From Glebionis coronaria (taxonomy: Eukaryota; Streptophyta; Magnoliopsida; Asterales; Asteraceae): DNA of 64,000 nucleotides. Shown one piece after another: positions 22,701-34,500 of this stretch. Below the pieces are notes generated by a model that searched no databases, was not told where the DNA came from, and was given only the letters and a program-made list of their open reading frames with translations. The DNA is taken from assembly GCA_025667525.1 (NCBI GenBank), contig CM046878.1:515104274-515168273 (forward strand), written 5' to 3'. Numbering within the stretch: position 1 is the first letter of the stretch; every line of letters begins with the position of its first letter. Made by a program: the position numbers and the translations under genes.

Positions 22701-25700
22701 AGGATGGAAATGGGGGGTCATTTTCTGAAAGCTCTAAATCTTATGAACTTCTTCTGATGGAAGATACTGAGAATATCAATGAAATACAAGAAGCTCCAAC
22801 TTCTAAGCAAAATCTATCATCTCATACCGAAACTCAAAGACCACAGGGCGAAAATTTTGACTCTCCGATCGAGCAAGGTAACAACTTGTTATCATCTCCT
22901 CGAACCAAATTCTTGTATATAGTTGTATCCAACAATCCATATTGGTTTGCAGATTGCAATTCTATTAAATTCTTAAATATGATTATTTAATTACTCAGGA
23001 TCATTTTACATTTGGATAAGAATTTTTCAGAAACCATGAATAGCTTATTATTTAATTGTATGAACACTACTTTGTGTAATTTGATTTTATCAGTTTTTTT
23101 TCTGCAAGTCACGGATCCTTTGTAGTTTGTATTTTGTTTGTTAGTTGTTGATAGCGAATATCTTCTTCGAAAGAATTTTGTGTTTTTTTTCTGCTCTTAC
23201 TCTTACAAATAATGTTAATATCTGTATCTTCTAAATCTTGTGCCGAATCTATCTTAATTGAAGATACCGAGAATATCAATGAAACACAAGAAGCTTCAAC
23301 TTCAAAGCAAATTTGTTCATCTCCTGCTGACACACAAAGACCAGAGGGCGAATATTTCATACCTCCGATAAAGCAAGGTAAACCACTTGTTATCATCTCC
23401 TTAAATCGAATTCTTGTAATCTATGGTATACATATTGGTTTGTATGATTCAAATCAGTTTAATTCTTAAATATATTTACGGGTCAATTTACATTTGGATC
23501 TGAATTTTTAAAGACATAACTAACTGATTATTTTTATTTTTTCCGAAAGCATATTTGAATATACTAACACTGTTTCTTGTAATTTAATTATCTATTTTTC
23601 CTGCAAGTCAATAGGCACTTGTATGAGCAGTCACAAATACGCTCTTGATGAACTAAATTGCAATGTTGGTTTTCTTATCTCTTTAGGTATGGAACAAATT
23701 GGCAGACCAAAAAAGCGAAAGAAAATCACCTGGAGAAATGAAAGGGTGGTGAAAACTTTTCTAGAAACATGTATTCGGGAAGTTGAAGAAAATGGGCCGA
23801 GAGGTGGTAGTCTTCGTTCAACTTCATGGAGCAAAGTTGCAGAGAAGCTAAAAAGGAGTCATAATTTCATTGTTGATCAAAAACAAATGAAGAACCATTT
23901 TGACTATCTCAAAGCCAAATATAAAGCATGGTCGACACTGAAAAACAAAGTGGGGAACTCATACGATCCATTGACTAACACGTTTAATTTGACAGACGAG
24001 GAATGGGACATAGAAATAAAGGTTAGTTTCTTACATTGTGTTTTCTCCTGCATGTTTTAGCTAATGACCATTTTTTTGTCACATGAGTCCTTAATTGACG
24101 GCTACAAAATGGCTAAACAATGCCACAAAGCTATCTATTTTCCAAAAATAACAATGTATCGAAAAAGGATCTATAGATCCTTGGGATACATATGAAGGGT
24201 TGCAAGATAGCAACTGAAATGTTACATTGACTTGAAACTTCCCTAACCCATTGAACTAAACATTAATAAGTTGAAAATGAAATATAAAAACGATACATTA
24301 TTGCAAAGCTACTTCCTATTGACTCCCCTATACAAATAAAGTTCAATGACTAAGACGGGACAAATGAAAAGATACATTTGGTACTTTATGTTAAAAGCCC
24401 TTTCTTTATTTTCTGTATTAAGTTTTATTTTTTTCATTCTTAACTACAGGGAAATAAATACCTACAAAAGCTTAAGTGTGCATCATTAGTTTTTCCTAAA
24501 CTCTGCACCCAACTTTATGACGTTGTACTTGATACTGAGGATGAAAGTAGGGGGTCGTTTTCTGAAAGGTCTAAATCTTCTGCTGAACCTATCTTGATTA
24601 AAGACACGGAGAATATCAATGAAATAGAAGAAGCTTTAATGTCAAAGAGGAAAATTTCATCTCCTACCGAAACGCAAAGACCACAGTGCGAATATTTCAT
24701 CCCTCCGATTGAGCAAGGTAAGCAACTTGTTATAATCTCCTTGTATTCATATGTTTTAGGGGCATCCTACATTTGGATCAGATTTTTTCGAACAACTTGA
24801 CTAGCTGATTATTCTAGGAACACTATTTTGCGTAGTTTGATTTATCATTTTTACTGAAAGTCGTGGATTCGCTACTGCCCATGTTTCATACTTGAGCAGT
24901 TGCCAGGAATATTTACTTTCAGAAGAATCTAGTGTCTGGCTTATCTTCTGCTTTTACTGTGACAATTGATGTTGAATAAGCAATCCCAAACCCCTTGAAG
25001 TTGTTTAATTTAGACTACTTGTTTTAATTATGCATATTGGTTTTCTTATGCCTTCAGGTATGGAAAAAATTGGCGAATCTAAAAAACGGAAGAAAATCAG
25101 GACTAACTGGAAAAGTGAAACGGTGGTGAAAACGTTCCTAGAAGCATGTATCGAGGCAGTTGAAGAAAATGGGCCGAGAGGTGGTAGTCGTCGTGCATTT
25201 TCATGGAGCAAAATTGCTGAGAAGCTAAAAATGAGTCATAATTTCATTGTTGATGTAAAACAAATGAGGAACCATTACGAGTATCTCCAAGCCAAATATA
25301 AAGCATGGTCAACTTTGAAAAACAAAGTGGGGAACTTGTACGATCCAGTGACAAACACATTTGATTTAACAGATGAGGAATGGAGCATAGAAATGAAGGT
25401 AACTTTCTTGCACTATGTTTTGTTCTTTAAAGTATTTATTTATTTTTGGGTTTTTAAATGTTATAATGAGAAACTTTTCATTTGTCATGTTTAAGTTCAT
25501 TGGACGTTTTTGTAATCGTGAGTTACTAATAGATGCCTTTGTGTCCCGTTTAATTCAATAAAGATGGCTTTGTATCCCGTTTAATTTATTAAAAATGGCT
25601 AAAACGTGGACAAATGAAAAGTTAGATTGGCATTACATGTAAAAAACCCTTTATATATTTGCAGTGGTAAGTTATTTTCTTCCTTAACTATAGGGAAATA

Positions 25701-26215
25701 AATACATAGAATCGTTGAAGACCGCATCGCTAGTCTTTCCTAAACTTTGTGCACGACTTTATGACGGGGTACTTGATACTGAGGAAGAAAATGACGGGTC
25801 ATTTTCTGGAAGGTCTAAATCTTGTGCTGAACCTATCTTGATTGAAGATACCGAAATTATAAATGAAACACAAGGAACTTCAACTTCAATGCATAATGGT
25901 TCATCTCATATGGAAACTCAAAGACCAGCAAAAAAGGGTAAAACTTTACAGAAATGTAACAAGTCTTCCATTGAAGAAGGTATGTCTGAAGCATTAAAAC
26001 TACTTATTAAGGGGAATAATGGACCTTCTTTTAAAGATTGTCGAGAAAAGCTGCAAGCCATTGGTTGGGGGGCGAAAAACCCTTTGCACAAAATGGCACT
26101 TGTTATTTTTTGTGAAAGTGCAACTTATAGAGAAGCGTGGATGGATTTAGAAACAGATGAGATCGAGGATTGGGTTAGAATGATTGGACATAAGCTAGGA
26201 CTAGCACAGATGTAA
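19419..26215 (+). CDS. Multi-SANT (4x Myb/SANT-like) protein gene, eight exons
   Basis: Four copies of a two-exon unit lie in tandem. Exon A encodes a Myb/SANT-like domain of the Myb_DNA-bind_3 family (W-K-N, KTFLEACI.EVE, W.K...KLK..HNF, Q.KNHYDYLK.KY.AWSTL, YDPLTN.FDLT). Exon B encodes an acidic, Ser/Thr-rich linker starting NKYIE.LK.A.LV.P.LC..L. Joining 19419-19760, 20083-20353, 20997-21340, 22613-22877, 23687-24021, 24450-24717, 25058-25398 and 25694-26215 gives 2,688 nt, one open frame of about 895 residues. Every intron is GT-AG; A-B junctions are phase 0 and B-A junctions phase 1. Only the last exon adds the C-terminal domain (SEALKLLIKGNNGPSF to LGLAQM). Plant relatives usually have one SANT domain and include L10-interacting MYB proteins and partners of Harbinger transposases. 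DNA binding is inferred. Alternatively, these are truncated tandem genes. Confidence 0.7.
20083..20353 (+). CDS. Exon B1 (linker)
   Basis: Acceptor TGTAG, then ENKYIESLKSAPLVFPKLC; ends ATCGAGCAAG before GTAAAT, leaving phase 1. Acidic and Ser/Thr/Pro-rich. Confidence 0.7.
20997..21340 (+). CDS. Exon A2 (SANT domain 2)
   Basis: Acceptor CTTTAG then GT ACG, completing a Gly codon with the preceding exon. It encodes a full SANT-like domain with KTFLEACIQEVEENG and KHHYDYLKTKYKAW, and ends at AAG before GTAACT. Confidence 0.72.
21548..22350. mobile_element. Tourist-like MITE in intron A2-B2
   Basis: The ends GGGGCTGTTTGGT and, reversed, GGGTGTGTTTGATTG are imperfect inverted repeats, both continuing to a shared TTCAGCGCTG/TTAGCGCTG. 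TTA flanks both sides (21545-21547 and 22351-22353), the PIF/Harbinger-type 3-bp target. Non-coding. It explains much of the extra length of this intron. Confidence 0.75.
22613..22877 (+). CDS. Exon B2 (linker)
   Basis: Acceptor AATAG then GNKYIEPLKNASLVYPELC; ends GAGCAAG before GTAACA, phase 1. Confidence 0.7.
23226..23377 (+). pseudogene. Orphan half linker exon B'
   Basis: It matches the 3' half of the linker exon (SKSCAESILIEDTENINETQ to IKQG) and keeps the GCAAG/GTAAAC donor, but the 5' half and any acceptor are missing. It is followed by the same intron start (ACTTGTTATCATCTCC) seen after B2. It is a relic of a partial unit duplication and is probably skipped. Confidence 0.7.
23687..24021 (+). 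CDS. Exon A3 (SANT domain 3)
   Basis: Acceptor CTTTAG then GT ATG GAA CAA ATT. SANT-like domain with TWRNERVVKTFLETCI and KNHFDYLKAKYKAW. Ends ATAAAG before GTTAGT. Three codons shorter than A2 near the start. Confidence 0.72.
24450..24717 (+). CDS. Exon B3 (linker)
   Basis: Acceptor CTACAG then GNKYLQKLKCASLVFPKLC; ends GAGCAAG before GTAAGC, phase 1. Confidence 0.7.
25058..25398 (+). CDS. Exon A4 (SANT domain 4)
   Basis: Acceptor CTTCAG then GT ATG GAA AAA. SANT-like domain with NWKSETVVKTFLEACIEAVE and RNHYEYLQAKYKAW. Ends ATGAAG before GTAACT. Confidence 0.72.
25694..26215 (+). CDS. Exon B4 plus C-terminal domain (terminal exon)
   Basis: Starts like other linker exons (GNKYIESLKTASLVFPKLC), but instead of the GAGCAAG donor it continues through a Lys-rich stretch into a helical C-terminal region of about 90 residues (EEGMSEALKLL, AIGWGAKNPLHKMALVIF, DWVRMIGHKLGL) and stops at TAA 26213-26215. 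The corresponding region ends single-SANT plant proteins. Confidence 0.75.
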   Translation, partial: GNKYIESLKTASLVFPKLCARLYDGVLDTEEENDGSFSGRSKSCAEPILIEDTEIINETQGTSTSMHNGSSHMETQRPAKKGKTLQKCNKSSIEEGMSEALKLLIKGNNGPSFKDCREKLQAIGWGAKNPLHKMALVIFCESATYREAWMDLETDEIEDWVRMIGHKLGLAQM

Positions 26216-26570
26216 ATCGTATAACTTTCTAATATGTAAATGCGATTCTTATTGTTTTTCTTGGTACCAAAATTTGAACAGTGTTAACATAACTTGTGTT
26301 ATATAAGGTTGTTGATGCTTAAATAATTTATATATGCAGTGCCATATGAGAACTAGTTTCTTTATTGACAATGTAAATGATGGGGGAAATTTTGATACCG
26401 ATTCGCAATATTCATTATGTAAATCCAGTATTTGATGTCAGTAATTGATTTGTAAAGTTCATATAATGCTTGCTAAGATTGCTGGTTACTGATTAAAAGA
26501 ATTCCTATGCGGCTGTTTCCATTTGTACTGGTTTTAGACAGGATATTAAAAGGACTTGGACCTTCTATAT

Positions 26571-28561
26571 TGTTCTTTTATAACAATTGGATATCTAGTG
26601 CCGAGAGAAATTAAAGAGCCGACGATGAAATATTCTAGTGACACTGTGACAGGTGCTTCAGCACCAAGAGGAAAAGCCGATAGTGAAGTATGCGACAGTG
26701 AGAGCCGTAAAGGCTAGTAAAAGATCCCATGGTGAAATAGACGGCAAGAAATGCCCTGATAGTTAAGATTGTGCAAACATAGTAAAAACAAGTAGAAGTG
26801 GACAAACATGTTTTGACGACTAATCAAGGTGATGTTCACATATATTTGTATCTGTATTTCTTTTCCAACAATTTGGATCTCTGTGAATATTGGACATTTA
26901 TTCAGCTTTAGTCTATTCAGAGCGACGCAAAAAACTTACACAGAAAATGTCTAGCGACTGAAATGAAGCGTGACGGTTATAATGTTATTACACTTTACAC
27001 AGAATATATACTATAACTTTAAAGTTTAGCTACACCGAGTGTCGAGTGCAAAACTGTTGCAATAGTTAAAAGAGTCTTGTACTGATCTTTGCATATCGAA
27101 TATTGGACATGTTTGCATGCACTGATACACACACAGAACGTTGTTGATGAGTGTTCTAACTTGTCTGACACTACAACATTCGGCACATTCCCCAGGACTT
27201 TTTGGTATCTTCTTAGTGTGAAGGGGCTCGGTTGGAACCAAAAGCTGCTGGTAAATTTCTTCATAAACTACAAATGTGTGTCAATACAAAGTTGCAATAA
27301 GTCCTATAACTATCCCGTCGAGGTGTCGACTATTTACAATGTAATGTGATTACTGATTAGCATACTGCATACTCTTAAGTTTACTGCAGTATAGTAACAT
27401 GAGATTTCATGATCTTTTATGTATCTATTTCATTTGTCTTCTTGCCAATTTATTTTTGTCTTCACTTTACTCTGTATATGTGTGATCTAAAAGCTTACAT
27501 GTAAACAAGAAGAGTTGATTGTTGAATGGACAAATCACACGTTGGCACATTCTAAGCCAAATTGTCATGTACTTCTGTTCCAAAAAGTTGAAGAGTGAAC
27601 TGAAATCAAACAAAACATGTAGTAAAAGAATCAATGATGAAATACGACACAACAACTACACAAAGGACAATCAGTCGCTGTATTCATCAACACAGATCGT
27701 GACAACTCACTCGAATGGCTAAGTCGTTGGTGGTGGCTGTTAACCCACACGTTGCTACGGATATATTGTAAGTTTATAACCACGTACTAAAAAAGTGTGG
27801 AATATATGTCGTCTGCAAATCAAATTTGTTAATCCCACTACAATAATATCTACGGGCTAAAACAGTTAAGTTACCAATAAACGAATGGCGAGACCTTAAG
27901 CTGTTGGATAACATTCCAATAAGTTACTTGTTCTACTAGCGCCGGCCTCTACTTTTATAGACATGGTTATCTTACAGGATACCTCAGCATAACAAGTTCT
28001 TCGTTAATTGACGTCTTGACGACAAATGTTCCTTATCGAAGTATTGATGAATAACAACAATTTCTTCAGTGTCCAAAACGAAAACGCCAATGTGGACAAT
28101 TTTATATCAGACAAAAGTGAGAAAACATAAAAAGTTATGGGAGAAAATACAAGAAAACAAAACATGTATTGAAAGACTCATAGTAGAAGACACCACAAAC
28201 GACAATCAGTCTTTATATGCATATATGTGGTATAAATGCAGTTTCGTCGACACACAAGATCGAGCTAGGTTGCGTGTCACATAGAGCCACGAATATGTCG
28301 TGCCCACATATTAAAGACGGTGGAAGGTTTGTCGTCCGTACTCGTGAACCCCACTTCCAAATTCTTCATGCTTCAACTCACTTTCCTCGTGTCGATAAAT
28401 TAGTAATCATGTTATCAAGTTGTGAATGCTGTTTGTATGATTAGAATTTAGAACTAGCAATTCTGAAAGAGAGTCATGAAAAGATGAAAGAGTAACTGGA
28501 CAAAAATGTGAATGGCTTGTGTGTTGTATTGTTGTGTGTTAAAATCTCATACTAGTAAGAG
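26571..28561. repeat. Dispersed 2-kb segmental duplication, copy 1
   Basis: It starts TGTTCTTTTATAACAATTGG and matches 40538-42561 in the same orientation with scattered small indels. I recognise no gene in it; several short frames are broken differently in the two copies, so the content is probably non-coding or decayed. Confidence 0.9.
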
Positions 28562-28990
28562 GCCCTAGTACGGTAGTCCATAGCATAAGCCATGGACCAA
28601 AACCGAGATAATATCACACCCTCACTGGCGTTACGGGCTCTCGCGCCGTAATAGCCAACTTAAATGATGGCCATAACGCGAGAGTCACGACGCGAGAGGG
28701 TACACGCGCTCTTATAAGTTAGAAACAATATATGACCGATAAAGTGATAGCGAATTACATGCACACATAAAGATAATTATGACATTATAATAACGTTTCG
28801 TATGTTATAATGAGAGTTGGAATGGAAAAAGTTATTACGATTGAATGAAAAAATCTCGTTTGTTTAGAATTATAAAACGTAATGTATCATTACATGGAAG
28901 ACTCATTACATCATTTTCACTCCATAAGGGTCCCTCTTTTTTTTATCTTGTAATGGAACAAAATTACATAAAAATCAACCATTAACTAAT
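28562..28990. other. Spacer with GC-rich hairpin, then AT-rich MITE-like sequence
   Basis: 28610-28720 contains inverted CTCTCGCG/CGCGAGAG-type motifs that could fold. 28790-28990 is AT-rich and similar in style to 35076-35245 on the other side of the Copia element, whose end (reversed AGGGTTCATTTGGTAGGATG) looks like a MITE terminus. The Copia element may have inserted into a MITE, but I could not align the two halves well. Confidence 0.35.
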
Positions 28991-29465
28991 TGTTGAGAAT
29001 ACAAGGGTCAATGCTGGTCAAACCAAATGTAAGGGACTAAAGTGGACAATAGCTGGAACAAAGGAAGGATGGACTACTTTTGCCAATATCTGAAGTTTGA
29101 AGGGTGTAACGTGTATAACCCTAAAGATGAGCTTAATATTTAACCTGAACTCATGTTTAGGGTTCTAATATCTTTCCTAGATGTTTTATGTTATTCACAC
29201 ACTTTTTACGCACAGTTCTTGATTTATCATCTGTTTGTTATCAAGTTATTTATCTTGATAACTAGTCTTGTATTTGATCAACCGGTATTGATAACTGAGT
29301 GTGAGAGTTCTTGTAGTGAGGTGACTGTATCAACCTAGTTGGGACAGTCTTTGTTTTGTAGTACTAGCACTCGTTTGAGGACTAGTTGTATTGTACTGAA
29401 TCTTCATTATATTGCACTTGGGGAGGGTGGTTGTGTGCATATTTGGTTTTTGGATCGTGCTTACA
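28991..29465 (+). repeat. Copia 5' LTR
   Basis: Begins TGTTGAGAATAC and ends TTACA. The same length as the 3' LTR. Confidence 0.9.
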
Positions 29466-29480
29466 TGGTACTAGAGCCTC
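29466..29480 (+). other. Copia primer-binding site
   Basis: TGGTACTAGAGCCTC directly follows the LTR and matches the initiator-Met tRNA site (TGGTATCAGAGC) with changes. Confidence 0.75.
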
Positions 29481-30086
29481 TTTGAATTGTGGTTCTTGAT
29501 CGTGTGACTTGATCTAGGGTTTGAGATCAAGATTTGAGGATTTTTGATTTTTTGGTGGTTTTGAGGCGATTGGATTGGTGATTCTTAACGGTCGTGTTAG
29601 GAATCGTTGATTACGCAAGATCCGGTGATTTTGGAGTTAGGGTTTCTGAAACCTTAATTTCAATTTTTGGGGGTTTTTTGTTCTAAGTGATTCTGGGCTC
29701 ATTTGTTTGGTTTCTTGTGTTTCTAGACTTGAATCAAGATCACGGGGGACCTTGTTCCGCTGTTCTTGCATTGTTTTGCAAGCTTTTAAGTTGATTCTTG
29801 TTTCTTGATTGTTTTTCTCAGTGATTTCACTACAAACTCAGTGGGTAACATCTTGACCCTCTTCCCTTTGAGAAGTGTGGATACTTGCTCTTCCCACTGA
29901 TAGGTGATAAGCCATGATTTTGTAATCTTCTCTTGCTTATTTGATTGTTGTTCTTATTATTTGCTTATTTTCTTTAGTCTTATTGTTTGTATTGCTTTGT
30001 TGGCATGTTTGTTTGGTTCTTGTGTGTAGTTTTTCTTTTTATCTCTTGTCTATTTGTTTGTCTTTGTTTCTTGATCTATTGTTATC

Positions 30087-31085
30087 ATGTATTATGGTGG
30101 TAGTAATCCTCTTATTTCTATTAATGGTTTAGATAGTGGTCATCCTTTACATGTGTAAACTAATGATAATACCACTACTACTCTTATTCCTTTTAAGCTT
30201 GTAGGTACTAAAAATTACAGAATTTGGTCTAGTGCTATGAAACTTACTTTACAGACTAGGAATAAGTTTTCTTTTGTTGATGGTTCTTGTCTGGAAGAGT
30301 CTTATGTGACTAGTTATGTGTTTTCTGCTTAGTGGGATAGATGTAATGCTATTATTCTTACTTGGATTATGAAATCTGTTTCTCAAGATGTTTATACGAG
30401 TCTTGTTTATTTTGATAATGCTGCTACTGTTTGGAGTGAACTTAATAGTACTTATGATAAGGTGGATGTGTCTATTATTTTTAATCAGCTTTAGAAAATT
30501 AATAATGTTAAACAAGGTGGTACTTTTGTTGCTGATTATTATCATAGATTAAACTCTTTGTGAAGAGAATTTGATGCTTTGACTAATATTCCTAAATGTT
30601 CTTGTGAAGTTCCTTGTACTTGTGTTGCTAGTACTGAATTGGTCTTGCATCAACAACTTATGAAAGTGATGCAATTTCTAATGGTTATGGATGACTGTTA
30701 CCAGCCTATTAGAAGTGCTCTTTTGAACAGGGATCCTCTCCCGGAGGTCAAGGATGCTTATGCTACTGTGTTTAGGGAGGGATCCCATAGAGGTATTCCT
30801 GAGCTTTCTGGTAGTAATGATTCTAAACTGAATGCTTCTTCTTTTGCTATTAAGTATGGTTTTAATGGTAATAATAAGAAACTTTACAACTCTGGAAATA
30901 ACTTTTCCAGAGGGTCTAATGCTAATGGGAATAATAACTTTGTCAATAGAGGGCCTAATCCTAATCTAAACTGTAAAAATTGTGGGAAAATAGGTCATAC
31001 TATTGATATATGTTTTGAAACTGTGGGGTTTCCTTCTGGTTTTTAATGGAATAATGGTACTAATAGAAAAAATTATGGTACTAAT
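30087..31085 (+). pseudogene. Copia gag
   Basis: Capsid-like protein that would package element RNA. From ATG at 30087 one frame carries LVGTKNYRIWSSAMKLTL, the Copia gag N-terminal motif, then a capsid-like region and a zinc knuckle CKNCGKIGHTIDIC (CX2CX4HX4C) near 30970-31010. The frame holds five in-frame stops; most look like single transitions of Gln (CAA/CAG) or Trp codons. No length change is needed, so the frame stays continuous into protease. Confidence 0.85.
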
Positions 31086-31544
31086 GTGGATGTTAAATCT
31101 AATGATAAGCAGTCTTCTAGTAGTACTTCTTTCGGTTTTACTCCTGAACAGATGCAAAAATTGCTTAATATGATTAACGATAAGCCTACTGGAAGCATTC
31201 ATGCCAATTTGGTAGGTAGGGCTTCATTTCTGAACTGTAATATGTGGTTCAATGTCAATTTCTCTAAGTATTTCTTTGCTAATTCTAGTTTGAGTGTTCA
31301 AGCTGTTACTATGGGTTGGATTATTGATTCTGGTGCTAATCAACACTTAATTGTTTCAACTGTTGGAACGGTTAATGTGGTTGACATTTCTGATCTTAAG
31401 ATTACTGTTGGTCATCCTAATGGAACTTTAGCTACTATTAGTCACATTGGAAACTTAAAATTGACTAATAATGTGATGTTATATGATGTTTTGGTTGATC
31501 CTAGTTATTGTGTTAGTCTTTTTTCTGTTAACAAACTTAAGTAA
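31086..31544 (+). pseudogene. Copia aspartic protease region
   Basis: Contains WIIDSGANQHLIVS, the Copia retropepsin active-site motif (DSGA), near 31317-31360. It stays in the gag frame, then a frameshift near 31540 moves the following sequence to another frame. Confidence 0.85.
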
Positions 31545-32330
31545 GTTGTTTATTGGTTTTGATGAGAATAAATGTTATATTCAAGACCTGAAAAGGGAGA
31601 TTGTCTTGGGGACTGATAGTGAATCTGGTGGCCTCTATGTGTTTGATATAAATAAAAATAACAGTATAGGTATGTATAACATGTGTTTAGCTTTTCATGC
31701 TTTTAAAATGGTTTGGCATAATATACTTGGTCATCCTGTTGACCAAATGTTGTCTGTTCTCAAATAGGACTTGAATATGTATGATAACACCTCTATGCAT
31801 GTCTGTGAGATTTGTCAAAGGAAAAAGCAGACTAGGGAGACCTTTCCCTTGTCTGGCCATAAGTCAAAAGGTCTTGGTGAACTTGTTCATCTCGACTTAT
31901 GGGGTCCTTACAGGGTTCACAGCAGAGAGAGGTCTAGGTATTTTTTTGACCATTGTTGATGACTTTTCCAGAGCTGTATGGGTATATCTTTCAAAATCTA
32001 AAGATAAAGTGTTTGAAATGTTTTTGTCATATATTAATATGATTCGTAATCAATATAAAGTTAAACCTAAAACTGTTAGGTTTGACAATGGTACTGAGTT
32101 TTTGAATAAAAGAATGAATACTTTGTTTAATGATTTGGGAATAATTCATCAAACTTCTTATGACCATACACCTCAGCAAAATGGGATTGCTGAAAGGAAA
32201 CATAGACATTTGCTTAATGTAGCAAGTAGTATTATGTTTCAGGGGGAATTCCTCTTAGATTTTGGTCTAAGTGTATTCTTACTGTTGTTTATCTTATTAA
32301 CAGGTTGCCATCATCTGTCTTAAAGGGCAA
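31545..32330 (+). pseudogene. Copia integrase
   Basis: The zinc-binding HHCC part is visible (H.ILGHP, CEICQRKKQTR), followed by the catalytic core (HLDLWGPYRV, TIVDDFSRAVWVYL, RFDNGTEFLN, HTPQQNGIAERKHRHLL). It is spread over three frames with a TAG stop at 31765 and frameshifts near 31925 and 32245. Inactive. Confidence 0.88.
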
Positions 32331-33830
32331 GTCTCCTTTTGAGTTGGTCAATAATAGAAAACCTAATCTTTCCCACTTAAGGTCTTTTGGTTGTTTGTGT
32401 TTTTCTAATGTGTTAAATAATCATGATAAACTTTGTATTAGATCTGAAAAATGTGTTCTTATTGGTTACTCTTCTACTAAAAAAACATACAATTTGTTGA
32501 GTATGGATACTAGAAATGTCTTCTTTTCTAGAGATGTAAAATTTTATGAAAATATGTTTCCTTTTAAACAAACATGTGAATCAGCTGATGTTGAGATAAC
32601 AAGTGAAGCTGATCACTTAAACTTGTTTGACAATGATAAGATCTTAAGTCCCAATGATGATGGGAAAGATACATCAAATAAGGAGGGTAGTTTGCCACAT
32701 TATGAGACTACCCACCCTATAACTTCACAAGTCTTTAGTCAGAATGGATGGCATTCTGCAACCCATATTGATGAGAGCATCCAAAACTGGTCTTGGGGCA
32801 ATGTTCCAAATAATCATTCTAGTCCAACTCTTAGACATGGTGATGTGCAAACACCTAAAATAAGAAGATCTAGCAGATAAACTAAAATTCCTCTTAAATT
32901 TAATGACTATGTGCTTAATTTTAATGTTAGATATGGTATTCACAAGTATATTGATTATTCTAAGTTGTATAGTAATAATTTGTGTTTTACTACTACTTTG
33001 AATAAATATGTGGAACCTACTTATCTATCTGAGGCATTGGCTGATCCTAATTTGGTTGATGCTATGAATAATGAAATTAAGGCTTTAAATAGAAATAATA
33101 ATTGGACTGAATTTGATATTCCTGTTGGAAGAAAAGCTGTTAGTAGTAAATGGCTTTGGAAGATTAAGTACAAATCTTTTGGTGATGTTGAGAGGTACAA
33201 AGCTAGGCTTGTGGCTAGAGGGTTTAGTCAAAAGGAGGGCTTTGATTATAATGGAACTTTTAGCCATGTAGTTAAAATGGTAACTGTGAGATACTTAATT
33301 AGTATTGATGTTGTTAATAAGTGGCCTTTATATCAGTTAGATGTCAATAATTCATTTTTGTATGGTGATCTTAATGAAGATATATATATGACTCTTCCTC
33401 ATGGTTACAATAGTAAGTCTAAGGTGTACAAGTTAAATAAATCCTTATATGATCTTAAGCAAGCACCAAGGTAGTGGAATTCTAAGTTAACTGCTGCCTT
33501 GGCTGAGCATGGTTTAGAGCAAAGTAAATTTGATTTTCTTTATACATTAAGAGTAAAGATGATGTGTTTATTGCTCTGATTGTTTATGTTGATGACATTG
33601 TTGTAACTGGTAATGATGAAAATGAGATTAAAAAATTCAAATAGTTTTTGAAAGCTAAACTTCTTATCAAAGATTTGGGTGAGCTCAAGTATTTTTTGGG
33701 TATTGAAGTTTTGAGAAATGAAAAAGGTTTGTGCATGACTCAGAGGAAATCCTACATGGAACTGGTTTATAAATATGGTTTGTTGGCTGCTAAAGCTGTT
33801 GATATTCTTTGCCTGAAAATTCTGTTTTGA
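32331..33830 (+). pseudogene. Copia reverse transcriptase
   Basis: Integrase C-terminus (LRSFGCLCFSNV) then RT: WTEFDIPVGRKAVSSKWLWK, YKARLVARGFSQKEG, YQLDVNNSFLYGDL, LYDLKQAPR, and the catalytic YVDDIVV near 33583. Stops occur at 32878 and 33472 (TGG/CAG-type changes) and frameshifts near 33545. Inactive. Confidence 0.9.
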
Positions 33831-34500
33831 GTCACACTGAATATCATGATGATAAGTATTTGGTTAATTTGACTAGTTATCAAAAGCTTGTTTATAAATT
33901 GATATACCTGACTAATACCAGGCATGACATTAGCTATGTTGTGCATTGTTTAAGTCAACACAGGCATAGTCCTTTACAATCCCATATGAAAGCTGCTCTT
34001 AGAGTTTTAAGATATCTTAAGTGTGCTCCAGGTCTTGGTATTCAGTTTGATGTTAATTAATTGATCTTAGACTTGTTTTTTACTATGATGATGATTGGGC
34101 TATGTGTCCTAAAACTAGAAAATCTGTGACTGGTTTTTGTGTTTTCTTGGGTAATACTTTTGTGTCTTGGAAGAGCAAGACACAAGCTACTGTTTCTAAA
34201 AGCCCTACAAAGGCTGAGTATAGAAGCATGAATTCTGCTACTTGTGAAGTCATTTAGTTAGATAATTTGTTACATAATATTAAGTTACCTTGTATGTATC
34301 CTCTTGAGATATTATGTGATAACTCATTAGCCATACAATTGGCAGCTAATCTTGTATTTCATGATAGATCCAAACACTTTGAGATTGATGTTCATTTTGT
34401 TAAGAGAAAGTTTCTGTTGGAGTGATTAAACCTATTAAGATTCATTCTAATATGCAAGTGGAAGATTTGTTTACAAAATGTTTGGGTGTTGTTCAACAGA
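33831..34500 (+). pseudogene. Copia RNase H
   Basis: Contains the downstream Copia RT/RNase H connection (TNTRHDISYVVHCLSQ, LRVLRYLKCAPG), then, in other frames, VSWKSKTQATVSKSPTKAEY and CDNSLAIQLAANLVFHDRSK. Broken by several stops and shifts. Confidence 0.85.

Noticed and set aside
19380..26215. Four separate small SANT genes
   Set aside because: Only the last unit has a C-terminal domain and stop codon in register; the first three linker exons end in donor sites with phase-matched acceptors on the next SANT exon. Kept as an alternative only.
28217..28444. Plus-strand 75-codon frame
   Set aside because: The corresponding stretch in the second copy of the segment (about 42250-42470) is not kept open, so it is not under coding constraint.
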